From contig NZ_CP025066.1 of assembly GCF_002952775.1 (NCBI RefSeq), forward strand, positions 1,116,001 through 1,180,000: 64,000 bases of DNA, in the 5' to 3' direction. The stretch is from Halalkaliarchaeum desulfuricum. GTDB lineage: Archaea > Halobacteriota > Halobacteria > Halobacteriales > Haloferacaceae. Shown piece after piece: positions 52,540-61,085 of this stretch. The notes under the pieces were generated by a model, which did no database searches, had not been told where the DNA came from, and saw only the letters and a list, made by a program, of their open reading frames with translations. Each line of letters starts with the position of its first letter. Positions within the stretch are counted from its first letter, which is position 1. The translations under genes and the position numbers were made by a program.

Positions 52540-53220
52540 CTACGTTTCGGAATCGGGACGGTCAAGCAGCTCGCTTACGTCCGTCCCGGTCGACTCGCCG
52601 GGGAGGATGTCGCCCAGCGCCGCCCCGAAGGCGGCCGCCGCCCAGATGACCGTGACCCGTCCGACGGTCTCGAAGGAGGTCGGATCCTCGGCGGCGAGGC
52701 GGCCCCACATGTACATCATCAGCGTCGCCGTCAGTAGCGAGATCGCGAGGACGCCGATCAGCCGACGTGGGATGATGCCGAACACCGGGCGATGGATCTG
52801 GACGTCACGGAAGTCGGTGTAGTACAACATTCCGGCAGTGAGAACGACGACGAACACGACGTTCGCGATGAAGAACGGCGGGACCGAGGCGATTGTGACG
52901 GACGTGAGATAGTCGGCGATCTCGAAAACGCCGTCCTCGACCAGAAGCGGCAGGGAAAACAGGACTGCCCCGACGAACGCCTCCGCCATGTCCCGGGTCG
53001 TGTACTTGCTCACTCGCCGGGTGAACGCCCGGCTACCGGGCATTCGCTCGACGAGGGCGATCGTTTGACGCACCTTGCGTCGTTCGTGGTCGTCGTCGAC
53101 GGTGGTCTCCAGCCGCTCGAGTTTCGCAATCAGGTCGTCGATATTTGGATCGTCCGGACCCGCGTTTCCCGAACTCTCAGTGTGAGGTGTTCCCATTTCG
53201 GAGTCGTTCGGTTCCGTCAT
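52540..53220 (-). CDS. DUF2391 membrane protein (second of a tandem pair)
   Basis: This 226-residue paralogue of the previous gene has the same N-terminal coiled-coil segment, MPGSRAFTRRVSKYTTRD (about 60-77), four to five membrane helices and FGAALGDILPGES. The DNA is similar in blocks near both conserved ends, so the pair arose by tandem duplication. A TATA element at 53242-53250 is about 26 bases before ATG 53220. The function is unknown; the conserved basic motif before the first helix suggests a lipid- or nucleic-acid-facing surface. Confidence 0.75.
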   Translation of the reverse strand: MTEPNDSEMGTPHTESSGNAGPDDPNIDDLIAKLERLETTVDDDHERRKVRQTIALVERMPGSRAFTRRVSKYTTRDMAEAFVGAVLFSLPLLVEDGVFEIADYLTSVTIASVPPFFIANVVFVVVLTAGMLYYTDFRDVQIHRPVFGIIPRRLIGVLAISLLTATLMMYMWGRLAAEDPTSFETVGRVTVIWAAAAFGAALGDILPGESTGTDVSELLDRPDSET

Positions 53221-53241
53221 GTTCCAAACGACAACGGACTG

Positions 53242-53250
53242 GATATAAAT
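53242..53250 (-). promoter_or_regulatory. TATA element for the DUF2391 gene at 53220
   Basis: On the minus strand this is ATTTATATC, about 26 bases before the ATG. It supports leaderless translation of the DUF2391 gene. Confidence 0.6.
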
Positions 53251-53323
53251 GTGTGCCGTCGGCCCACACACTGGCCGTAGTTGAGAAGAGTTAAATCGAA
53301 GGCAGCAATACGTGCGGTTGCAC

Positions 53324-53398
53324 GCTCGCTTGGTGTAGCCCGGCCAATCATATCGGCCTTTCGAGCCGATGACAGGGGTTCAAATCCCCTAGCGAGCA
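53324..53398 (+). tRNA. trnE: tRNA-Glu (UUC anticodon)
   Basis: A full cloverleaf is present. The acceptor stem GCTCGCT/AGCGAGC (53324-53330 with 53391-53397) is followed by the discriminator A at 53398. The anticodon stem is TCGGC/GCCGA with loop CTTTCGA, giving anticodon TTC (UUC) for glutamate. The T arm is AGGGG/CCCCT with TTCAAAT. No intron and no encoded CCA are seen. A TTAAAT element about 30 bases upstream is the likely promoter. The downstream 60 bases hold a GGTCAC/GTGATCC inverted repeat and a T-run that may end transcription. Confidence 0.95.
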
Positions 53399-53486
53399 CT
53401 CTTCTGAGGAACGAAGTGACGAGAGAAGTGCATAGCGAGAGCGGGTCACCTTTTCAGTGATCCACACCCGCCACGTCGCCCCTTTT

Positions 53487-53867
53487 TCAGTGAACGACGA
53501 CGTCGAGTGTGCGGGACCGGGGCCCATCACACTCCACCAGCAGGATCGCCTGCCACGTCCCCAGGTCCGGCTCGCCGTCACGAACTGGAACCGTAACGCT
53601 CTCACTCAAAAGGAGCGCCCGGAGATGGGAGTCGGCGTTGTCGTCGATCCGGTCGTGTTCCCACCCCTCGTCGGGAACGAGCTCCGAGAGAAACGTCTCC
53701 ACGTCCCCGAGGAGCCGCTCTTCGGGCTCGTTGACGACGAGGCCGGCGGTGGTGTGGCGAACGAACACGGTGGCGACGCCGTCTGCGGACGGCGGGAGAA
53801 CGTCCGTCACCTGCTCTGTCACGTCGTGAACCGCAGTTCCGGTCTCGGTATCGACGGTGAAACGCAT
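53487..53867 (-). CDS. YjbQ family protein (UPF0047)
   Basis: This 126-residue beta-rich protein of the YjbQ family has the conserved VRHTTAGLVVNEPE (about 36-49) and DADSH-type segment (NADSHLRALLLSESVTVPV), with DLGTWQAILLVECDGPR at the end. Members have been linked to thiamine phosphate synthesis or to phosphate-ester chemistry, with no settled reaction. The start is ATG 53867, supported by a TATAAAAG element about 29 bases upstream. Confidence 0.85.
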   Translation of the reverse strand: MRFTVDTETGTAVHDVTEQVTDVLPPSADGVATVFVRHTTAGLVVNEPEERLLGDVETFLSELVPDEGWEHDRIDDNADSHLRALLLSESVTVPVRDGEPDLGTWQAILLVECDGPRSRTLDVVVH

Positions 53868-53891
53868 CTCGATCGGAGTTTGCCGGGCACA

Positions 53892-53900
53892 GTATAAAAG
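53892..53900 (-). promoter_or_regulatory. TATA element for the YjbQ gene
   Basis: On the minus strand this is CTTTTATAC, about 29 bases before ATG 53867. Confidence 0.55.
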
Positions 53901-54000
53901 GTACCCCGGAAATGACGAACTCCCCGGCAGCAACCCGAAACGTTCTTTTCGACGACAGAGTTAATACGTAGAAACCTATCTAATACAATAGATAATCTTT

Positions 54001-54639
54001 ATGAAATCAACACAGAAGCCACAGCTAGATCTGCAGTTTTCGACGACGCCGGTTTCCTCCCGACGGCAGCAACAGACCTTCGGACCGTCAGCTACGTGCG
54101 TGGCGTCTACAGGAACGGAACTCTCCCTGGACGCGACGTTCGCGACGTTGAGCAACCGACGGCGCCGCGATGTGCTCCGATACCTGAAGGGGAATCCGGG
54201 CGAGTCGAGCGTCCGGACGCTCACCGAGCGGATCGCCGCCTGGGAGAATGACGTCGACCCCTCCGAAGTGTCCTATCGACAACGGAAACGGGTGTACACG
54301 TCACTCCACCAGACGCATCTCCCGAAACTGGCGGACGGCGGATTTATCGAGTACGAACCTCACAGGGGTCGGGTCGCCTTGACGCCCGCCGCAGCCGAAC
54401 TGGACGTCTATCTCGAGACGGTCGGGAAACACGAACTTCCCTGGAGCGAATACTACCTCGGACTCGGCGCCGTCTCGCTTGCGGCGACCGTCGCCCTCGC
54501 CCTCGGCGTCCTTCCGGCGGGGATTATCACCGGAACGACGCTTTCGGCCGTCGTGGGCCTCGTGCTGTTCGTTTCGGCACTCGTGCACGTTGTTTCGAGC
54601 CGGCGGATGCGACTCGAAGACGACACATCCCCTCGGTGA
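54001..54639 (+). CDS. Membrane-anchored DUF7344-type winged-helix protein
   Basis: The 212-residue protein has a 45-residue N-terminal extension rich in Ser/Gln/Thr, then the DUF7344 winged helix (TLSNRRRRDVLRYL, AAWENDVDPSEVSYRQRKR, YTSLHQTHLPKLADGG). The PWSEYYLGLGAVSL segment leads into two membrane helices (about 148-195). It is convergent with another DUF7344 gene 30 bases away. An AT-rich promoter region lies upstream (about 53950-54000). Membrane-tethered regulation of nearby genes is inferred from domain layout only. Confidence 0.82.
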   Translation: MKSTQKPQLDLQFSTTPVSSRRQQQTFGPSATCVASTGTELSLDATFATLSNRRRRDVLRYLKGNPGESSVRTLTERIAAWENDVDPSEVSYRQRKRVYTSLHQTHLPKLADGGFIEYEPHRGRVALTPAAAELDVYLETVGKHELPWSEYYLGLGAVSLAATVALALGVLPAGIITGTTLSAVVGLVLFVSALVHVVSSRRMRLEDDTSPR

Positions 54640-54669
54640 AGACGAGACCGGACAACAAGGAAGCGCAAA

Positions 54670-55272
54670 CTAGAGCCGATCGAACACTGTCTCGCCCTGT
54701 TTTGCGGTGTAAAACGTCGCTGCGATCGCGATCAGCGCGAGCGCGACGAGCGCCCACGTCCCCGGCGCGACCGCCGCGAATCCGGGAACACCGAGCGCGG
54801 CGGAGAGCGTCAAGAGGATTCCGAGAACCGCGAGCCCCAGATACAACTCGTTCCGTGAGAGGCCGTATCGGGGCACCACTTCGAGATAGACGGTTACCTG
54901 ATCGGCCTGATCCGTGAGATCGACGGTCTTTTCATCGGTGTCGTAGTCGACGATTCCGAGATCGTCGAGCTTCGGGAGATGCGTCTGGTGGAGGGACACG
55001 TACACGCTCTGCCGGAGGTTCCCCGGCGGCGGACGCTCTCCCGTTTCCATCGCCGCGACGTGTTCGGCCAGGTCGCTCACGCTCGTCGGTTCCGAACGCT
55101 CCGAGAGTCGCTCGAGTGCGAGGCGGCGTCGCTCGTTTCGGAGCACGTCGTGGATCTCGGTCTCCGCGAGATTGCCCGCGTCGGCCCCTTCCCGGGCAGT
55201 CGATCCGGACGCGGTCGCCCCCTCCGTCTCGGTCGCCCCCTTCGCCGACGGTTCGGCACCCCCCGTTGTCAT
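54670..55272 (-). CDS. Membrane-anchored DUF7344-type winged-helix protein
   Basis: The 200-residue protein has a 35-residue acidic N terminus, then VLRNERRRLALERL, VSLHQTHLPKLDDLG and a shorter AAMETG segment in place of AAWEN. The LSRNELYLGLAVLG motif is followed by two membrane helices (about 142-185). It is the most divergent of the four paralogues in the window, with an Asn-Glu in place of the usual Ser-Glu/Ser-Gly before Tyr-Leu-Gly. The start is ATG 55272. Confidence 0.8.
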   Translation of the reverse strand: MTTGGAEPSAKGATETEGATASGSTAREGADAGNLAETEIHDVLRNERRRLALERLSERSEPTSVSDLAEHVAAMETGERPPPGNLRQSVYVSLHQTHLPKLDDLGIVDYDTDEKTVDLTDQADQVTVYLEVVPRYGLSRNELYLGLAVLGILLTLSAALGVPGFAAVAPGTWALVALALIAIAATFYTAKQGETVFDRL

Positions 55273-55340
55273 ACACAACAGTCGTCACGCTGCTGATATC
55301 AATCCTGCGCTGTTGACGGCTGGCAGGGCCAGCCGGCAAC

Positions 55341-57413
55341 TCATGCGAGCCAGTCGTCCGGCTTCGTGTCGTAATCGACGTCGTTTGCCGCCAACTGGTC
55401 GAACAAGTCGTCGTCGAGTTCGTGCTCCTCGAACTCGTCGCCGTCGTATCGGATCCGGACGCCGACCTCGGTCCCCTCCGGCTCCTGCGAGCGCCGCCTG
55501 GCGACCTCGATCTCGCGGTCGTCGTACTCGACCCGGATCGTCGCGAGGTTCACCGGCCGCCCCCACAGCCGGAAGACGCGTTCGAGCGTCGCGCGTGCCT
55601 GCTGCTCGTCGATCGCAACCCCGTTGTACTGGTGACCCAACAGCAGTTCACCCGCGTTGTCGAAGTTGCCGTCGTAGACGGCGATCGTCGGCTTCCCGAA
55701 GTTGGTGAACCGCAACAGCAGCTTCTTTTTCACGTCCGCGGCGTCGGTCGACGCGACCCGATACTCCTGGGCAGTCCGGGAGTACTCGTAGGTGAAGTAG
55801 TCGTACTCGTCGACGAACTCCTGTGTGAGGAACTCGTCGATGAACGTCACGTCGTTGTGGCTCTCCCGCACTTCGAAGAGGCGATCCCAGCCGGCGGAGT
55901 AGGGGACGTCCGCGATCGCCTCCTCGATGCTCCCGTAGCGCTCGTCGTCGAAGAGATACCGCGCACGCCGCTCGAGTTGCGATCGGCTCACCCGTTCCAG
56001 AACGCCGTAGTTGTGCGGTTTGACGAGGGAGTAGTGACGCTCTGCGAGTCCCTCGTAGGTGAGCAGTTTCCAAGGATATCGATCGGCGTCGACGGCTTCC
56101 TCGTCGTCGGGAGAGATTCCCCCGTCGCGGGTCCGTCTGGCGGCCTCAAGCGCCGGCGCGTCCACCCGCGGATCGTCGGGATCCAGCCGGTCGAGCGTCT
56201 CGAAGCCGACGTTCGCGACGGTCTCGTCGGGTTCGAGGAGGTCACGGACGTACCCCAGATCGACCGTCTCCTCGAAGTTCCGCCAGGTGACGCCCTCGAC
56301 CCGGAGCAGTCGCTCCAGGACTTCGCGCCGGTTGGTGCGGTTTTCGACGTACTCCCACAGCTCCCGGCCGAGTTTGTAAGGGTTCAGCCCGGGCGAGGCG
56401 AGCACCCGCGACATGTGGTCGGCGTAGGTGAGGAACTCGTCCGTGCCGGCGAACTGCTCGTCTGCCATCATCAGCGACTCCCAGTAACTCGCCCACCCCT
56501 CGTTTGCCACCTTGGTCATCTTCTGGGGGGCGAAGTAGTACGCCTCCTCCCGAAGCATCGAGAGGACATCTGTCTGCCACTCCGGACGTTCGACGGCTTT
56601 CCCCTCGTCTTCGTCGTACTGTTTACCCCGTGCGAGAAGGTATCCGAGCACGTCACGCCTCGGTTCCGACGGGGTGCCCTCGGATTCCGCGTCCAGCCAC
56701 TCCTCGTCGAAGACTGCCTCCCGAACCTCCGTTGATATCTCGAGATCGGCGAACTCCTCTCGGCGTCCGTCCTCCGCTCCATCGGATTCGTCGCCGCCGG
56801 AGACCCCGTCGCCGGATGGCCCGCCGCCGGACCCGTCGTCGGGGTCGCCAGAAAGCGGCCGGTACTGGTCGATCGTGTCTTCAAGACAACTGACCGCGTC
56901 GATGAACCGTTCGACATCGTCGCGGGGGATTTCGGGGTCTTCCATGTACTCCTCGATCGCATCGGCGTGGCGGGACAGCATCGCCGCGGCGGCGGGGCCT
57001 TCCTCCCCCCGATCCGCGTACAGCCGATACCACTCGTTGTTCCGGAAGAAGTCCGCGTGGGCCTCGACGTGGGTGATGACTGCCTTCTGGTCGGCCAGGG
57101 AGTTCGACTCCTGGAGGAACGCGTTCGCGGGGTCGTCGTTGTTGACAATCTCGAACGCCTTCCCGAGCCCGTGCTGGTCGCGCTTCCGCTGGCGATCGTA
57201 CTTCATTCCCCATCGCCAGTGAGGATACCGTCGCTGGAAGCCGTCGTACGCGATCAGGTGGTTCATCTCCTCGTGGTCGACGACCCAGTAGTTCACCGGA
57301 TACGGGTCGAGTCCGAGCTTCCGGGCCAGGTTCCGGGCCTCCCGAACCGGTCGCGAAAGCTGAGTGGCCTCCCGCTTTGCGAGCAGCCTCTCGTCCCTGT
57401 ATGCGTTGCTCAT
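55341..57413 (-). CDS. spoVR: SpoVR family protein
   Basis: The 690-residue protein begins with the SpoVR domain (NYWVVDHEEMNHLIAYDGF and RYPHWRWGMKYD marks; VEAHADFFRNNEWY near 120). An acidic Ser/Gly/Asp-rich insert around 185-215 breaks the domain. The second half has EGWASYWESLMM, SPGLNPYKLG and the family's conserved YNGV and DxRE-type C terminus. SpoVR/YcgB is a stress-module protein of unknown biochemistry. It is the last gene of prkA1-prkA2-DUF444-spoVR, 25 bases after DUF444. Confidence 0.92.
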   Translation of the reverse strand: MSNAYRDERLLAKREATQLSRPVREARNLARKLGLDPYPVNYWVVDHEEMNHLIAYDGFQRRYPHWRWGMKYDRQRKRDQHGLGKAFEIVNNDDPANAFLQESNSLADQKAVITHVEAHADFFRNNEWYRLYADRGEEGPAAAAMLSRHADAIEEYMEDPEIPRDDVERFIDAVSCLEDTIDQYRPLSGDPDDGSGGGPSGDGVSGGDESDGAEDGRREEFADLEISTEVREAVFDEEWLDAESEGTPSEPRRDVLGYLLARGKQYDEDEGKAVERPEWQTDVLSMLREEAYYFAPQKMTKVANEGWASYWESLMMADEQFAGTDEFLTYADHMSRVLASPGLNPYKLGRELWEYVENRTNRREVLERLLRVEGVTWRNFEETVDLGYVRDLLEPDETVANVGFETLDRLDPDDPRVDAPALEAARRTRDGGISPDDEEAVDADRYPWKLLTYEGLAERHYSLVKPHNYGVLERVSRSQLERRARYLFDDERYGSIEEAIADVPYSAGWDRLFEVRESHNDVTFIDEFLTQEFVDEYDYFTYEYSRTAQEYRVASTDAADVKKKLLLRFTNFGKPTIAVYDGNFDNAGELLLGHQYNGVAIDEQQARATLERVFRLWGRPVNLATIRVEYDDREIEVARRRSQEPEGTEVGVRIRYDGDEFEEHELDDDLFDQLAANDVDYDTKPDDWLA

Positions 57414-57438
57414 CTGTCGTCACTCCCGTGGGCGTCTG

Positions 57439-58752
57439 TCATTCGGTGTCACTCTCCGTGCTCAGGATCTCGTAAATCGCGTCGGTCACGTCGTCGGCCT
57501 CGGACACCCGCGCGACGGCGACGTCGTCTGCGTCTCCGAACGCCTCCAGCAGTTCGTCGGCGTGGGTGGCGTTGACCGCGCCGCCGCCGGGCTGGGTCTC
57601 CACGTAGGCGTGGAGGTTGGCGTCGATCTCCCGCATCAGCGGGATCACGCGCTCGCGGGTGTCGTTCGCGGAGTTCTCGCTGTCGCCGGCGGCGAAGACG
57701 TACCGGTTCCACTCCTCGAACGGGTACTCCTCGAGGATTTCGGCAGCCAGTTCGTAGGCCGCGGAGATCCGCGTTCCACCGCCCGACTGGATGCCGAAGA
57801 ACTCCCCGCGTTCGACCTCCCACGCCTCGGCGTCGTGGGCGACGTACCTGAACTGTGCCTCGTCGTACTTGCCGGTGAGATACCAGTCGAGCGGTGTGAG
57901 CACCCGCTCGACGAGTTCGCGTTTCCGCTCGCGCATCGACCCCGACACGTCCCGAATGTTTACTACGACGACGTTCTTCTGTCTCCGTTCGATTATCTCC
58001 GGGTGGCGGTAGCGTTCGTCCTCCCGGCGGAACGGAATCTTCTGGATCCCCTCCTGCCGGAGCCGAACCGAGACCGGCTCCCGCTCGACGTGCTCTTCCA
58101 GATCCTCGAAGCTCTCCCAGCGGTCGGTCTCCCCGGCCAGGTCGGCCGCGGCGTCGGCGATCCACGCACGCGAGACCGGAATCCGCTTTCCGCGAGCCCA
58201 CCGGTAGACGTCGTCGACGTCCGCCCCCGAGACGCGCAGCCCCTCCCGGACGTACTCCCCGTCGAAGTCCGTCGCGAGTTTCCGTTTGAGGCCGCGCTTG
58301 AACAGCTCCTCGAAGTCCAGCGTCGAGTCGGGGCCGGTGCGGGTGACGTCGGTGAACTCCCCTTCGATCTCCTCGAGGACGCGTTTCCCCTTCGGTTCGA
58401 GATCGAGACCGAGTTCCTCGTCGAGTTCCTGGGCGAACTCCTCGGGATCCATCTCGTAGTACTCGTGATCCCCGCTTTCGTCTCCCGGCTCGCCGTCCTC
58501 CTCGCCGTCACCGTCTCCGTCCTCTCCGGGAACCGAAACCGGCTGTCCCGGCTGTGCGCCCTCGCCTTTCCCGACACCACCCATCGACCGGCGATCGTAC
58601 TCGAAGGACGGCAGATCGACGATCTTGACGGGGACCCGGACACGGTCCGGTGATGATCCGGTCAAATCGCCGTGCGAGATGAACTCCGAGAGGTCCTGTC
58701 TGCGCTGCTCTCCGACGTCGCTGAACCGATCGAGGTCGTCTTTCAGTCCCAT
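57439..58752 (-). CDS. DUF444 (YeaH-like) von Willebrand A protein
   Basis: This 437-residue YeaH/DUF444 protein has an N-terminal charged region with a Gly/Asp/Glu-rich low-complexity stretch (about 55-95). A von Willebrand A domain follows, with MIDAS motif RDVSGSM (about 273-279) and later [10 protein letters not shown] and FAAGDSENS. The vWA fold binds metal and protein partners. It overlaps the prkA2 end by 10 bases and is followed by spoVR, the conserved order of the bacterial yeaGH-ycgB module. Confidence 0.92.
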   Translation of the reverse strand: MGLKDDLDRFSDVGEQRRQDLSEFISHGDLTGSSPDRVRVPVKIVDLPSFEYDRRSMGGVGKGEGAQPGQPVSVPGEDGDGDGEEDGEPGDESGDHEYYEMDPEEFAQELDEELGLDLEPKGKRVLEEIEGEFTDVTRTGPDSTLDFEELFKRGLKRKLATDFDGEYVREGLRVSGADVDDVYRWARGKRIPVSRAWIADAAADLAGETDRWESFEDLEEHVEREPVSVRLRQEGIQKIPFRREDERYRHPEIIERRQKNVVVVNIRDVSGSMRERKRELVERVLTPLDWYLTGKYDEAQFRYVAHDAEAWEVERGEFFGIQSGGGTRISAAYELAAEILEEYPFEEWNRYVFAAGDSENSANDTRERVIPLMREIDANLHAYVETQPGGGAVNATHADELLEAFGDADDVAVARVSEADDVTDAIYEILSTESDTE

Positions 58753-61085
58753 TCGTGTGCCACCTCCCGGAGGACGCGTCCGGTCGTCAGTTCGGCCGAC
58801 GCGGGGGAGTAGCCGCGTTCGCACAGCCGGTCGATCGTCTGTCGCTTCACCGTGGCGGTTTCGGTGTCTACAGGGGGGTCCGCCCACTGGCCGGGATCGA
58901 AGTCCGGAAACAGTCGCCTGACGTCGTCCCAACTGTCGGCCTCGAGCACCGTCTGGATGATCGGGACCTCCTGGAGGTCGACCCGCTCGACGGAGAAGTC
59001 CTCGTCCCGGTGCTCCCACGCGTACCTGTTCAGCGCCGCAATCACCTTCGTCCGCCGGAACTCCGCCACGTCGTCACCCGGCGATGAGCCCTCGTAATCG
59101 GCCTCGTCGAACCGACCGAGCTGTTCGGTTTCGAACAGTTTCATCACCAGCGGGTCCGGCTCCACCTCGCCCCGGGAAGTGTCGACGGTGCCGCCGGTGT
59201 CCCAGGCGTACACGTGCTCGACGTATTCGGTGACAGCCGCCTCGTCGACGCCAACCTCCGAGAGCATCGCGTCGAGGACGTCGGCCTCCTGGCGGTCCCG
59301 AACGTGGGACTTCACCGCTGCGACCCGGCTTTCGAACTCCGTGGTTTCCGCCCGGGAAAACACCGGGGCGGTAGCCAACCCGTTCGCCATCGCGTCGAGC
59401 ACGTCGTCGGGCATGATCACGTTCTCGACTGAAAGCTCCGGATGGGACCGATCCCGTGGCTCCTCCAGGAGCTCGGCGATCACGTCGCGGGTGAAGGTCA
59501 CGGGGATCCCGCTTCGTCCATCGTGGCTGCGGGTTCTGGCGCCGCCTCGATCTCCGGTTCTTCCGCCGTCTCTGCCGCCGTCCCGGCCCCCTTCGCCGCC
59601 GAAATCGAACTCGTCGATCTCGCGGCGCTCGTCGCCGGTCTGAACGTACCCCTGCTCGAGCAGGATCGCCGTCTCGACGGTTCCGAGATCCGGGGGAAGC
59701 CGATCTGCGTCGAGACGAGTCACGACGTTGTAGGTTGCCGCCGCCGCAACTGCGTGTGGAGCAAGCTCCCGGACCAGGCCGGTGCCGTCATGGATCGGCA
59801 CGTGGACGGCCTCCCGGACCCGCTCGTCGGGGTCGATCCCCGCGGCGGTCGCCCACACCTCGCTTTCCCCGGTCAGCTCGCGACGGATCAGCTCCGCTTC
59901 GAGCGTCCGATCGGTGAGATACCGGAACTCGTGGCGATCCAGACGGCGTTTGAGCGCCTTCAGCGGATCAGTGCCGTCCCGGTCGGCGTACTGGTCCAGT
60001 TCGACATCGAGATCCGGGTTCGAGATGACGATCAGCTGCGTGTCGACGTCCATCCCGATCCCCTTGTCGAGCTTGACGTGACCCTCGTCTGGAACGTTGA
60101 GCAACTTTCGCAGCAGGTCGGCGTGCTGGCTCGCGTCCTCGACGACCGAAAGCAGGCCGTTCCCCTGGGAGAGCACGCCGTCGTAGGAGAACGCCTGCGG
60201 GTTTTTCCGCCCCCGTGAATCGAGCTCCCGGAGCATCCCGGGCATCCACGAGCCGACGAGCCGCTCTTTGGGTGTGCCGTCGTCTTCCGCATGGAGGATA
60301 CCGATCCCCCGGCCGACGTCGACGAGGTAGTTTTTCACCCGGCAGTGCTCGCCGTCGGTCACCGCTGAAAAGAGATCGTTCCGACCGGATCGCCGGTACC
60401 GCTCTTCGAGGTAGTCGTACGCCTCCCGGCTGAACGGGTCGAGTTCGCCCGGCACCGAGATCTCGCCGTCGACCAGCTCCGAGAGGTCGTCGACGATTTC
60501 TTCGCGGACCTCCCGGGGGAAGACCGACAGCGGGTGGACCTGCACCGGACTCGCGTGCCAGTCTTCCTCGTCGGCGTAGCCGTCCCCGTAGCCGAGGCTC
60601 CGATCCTGTGTGGCGCCGGCGACGTTCCACTCGAGGGTGTACCGGCGCCCCTCCGGCGTTCGGGAGTAGCCCCGGAGCCCGTTGACGAGACACCGCTTCA
60701 GCTCCGACTTCCCGGTGGCGGTGGGGCCGTCGAACCAGATGATCTTCTCGGTTTTTCCCCGGCCCGTGACGATCGCCCGCAGATCGTCGACGAACGCGTT
60801 GAGTGTCGCGGTGTTGCCAAGAACCGCGTGTTCGCCGTCGCCGTACGGGTCGTCGAAGAATCGATAGCGGGTCATGCGCTCGCCCCGTTCGAACACGGTC
60901 CGGGTGCCCGCAGACTCGATCGCATCGAGGAGGTATCTGGCCGCCCCCGCCGCGATCTGTGGGTCGCTGAACGCGGCATCGACGTACTCGCTCAGGCTCA
61001 TCGGGGGCTCGAACGCCTCCGAAAGCGCCTCGTCTGCGGCCCGGCGGTAGGCGTCGGCGTCCGCCGGCCGGCCCCCCTCAGACAT
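58743..61085 (-). CDS. prkA2: PrkA-type serine protein kinase, second copy
   Basis: This 780-residue AAA-type PrkA protein has Walker [14 protein letters not shown] (about 117-129) and a long AAA_PrkA domain. The C-terminal kinase-related region begins near 410. Between about 480 and 525 it has a Gly/Arg/Asp-rich low-complexity insert absent from the first copy. It overlaps prkA1 by eight bases and DUF444 by ten, so the operon is translationally coupled. Known PrkA proteins (E. coli YeaG, Bacillus PrkA) phosphorylate protein targets during stress or sporulation. Two diverged copies may form a hetero-oligomer. Confidence 0.88.
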   Translation of the reverse strand: MSEGGRPADADAYRRAADEALSEAFEPPMSLSEYVDAAFSDPQIAAGAARYLLDAIESAGTRTVFERGERMTRYRFFDDPYGDGEHAVLGNTATLNAFVDDLRAIVTGRGKTEKIIWFDGPTATGKSELKRCLVNGLRGYSRTPEGRRYTLEWNVAGATQDRSLGYGDGYADEEDWHASPVQVHPLSVFPREVREEIVDDLSELVDGEISVPGELDPFSREAYDYLEERYRRSGRNDLFSAVTDGEHCRVKNYLVDVGRGIGILHAEDDGTPKERLVGSWMPGMLRELDSRGRKNPQAFSYDGVLSQGNGLLSVVEDASQHADLLRKLLNVPDEGHVKLDKGIGMDVDTQLIVISNPDLDVELDQYADRDGTDPLKALKRRLDRHEFRYLTDRTLEAELIRRELTGESEVWATAAGIDPDERVREAVHVPIHDGTGLVRELAPHAVAAAATYNVVTRLDADRLPPDLGTVETAILLEQGYVQTGDERREIDEFDFGGEGGRDGGRDGGRTGDRGGARTRSHDGRSGIPVTFTRDVIAELLEEPRDRSHPELSVENVIMPDDVLDAMANGLATAPVFSRAETTEFESRVAAVKSHVRDRQEADVLDAMLSEVGVDEAAVTEYVEHVYAWDTGGTVDTSRGEVEPDPLVMKLFETEQLGRFDEADYEGSSPGDDVAEFRRTKVIAALNRYAWEHRDEDFSVERVDLQEVPIIQTVLEADSWDDVRRLFPDFDPGQWADPPVDTETATVKRQTIDRLCERGYSPASAELTTGRVLREVAHEWD

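Noticed and set aside
53399-53486. Integration site or phage remnant beside tRNA-Glu
   Set aside because: I found no repeat of the tRNA 3' end and no integrase. The segment only has a short inverted repeat and T-run.
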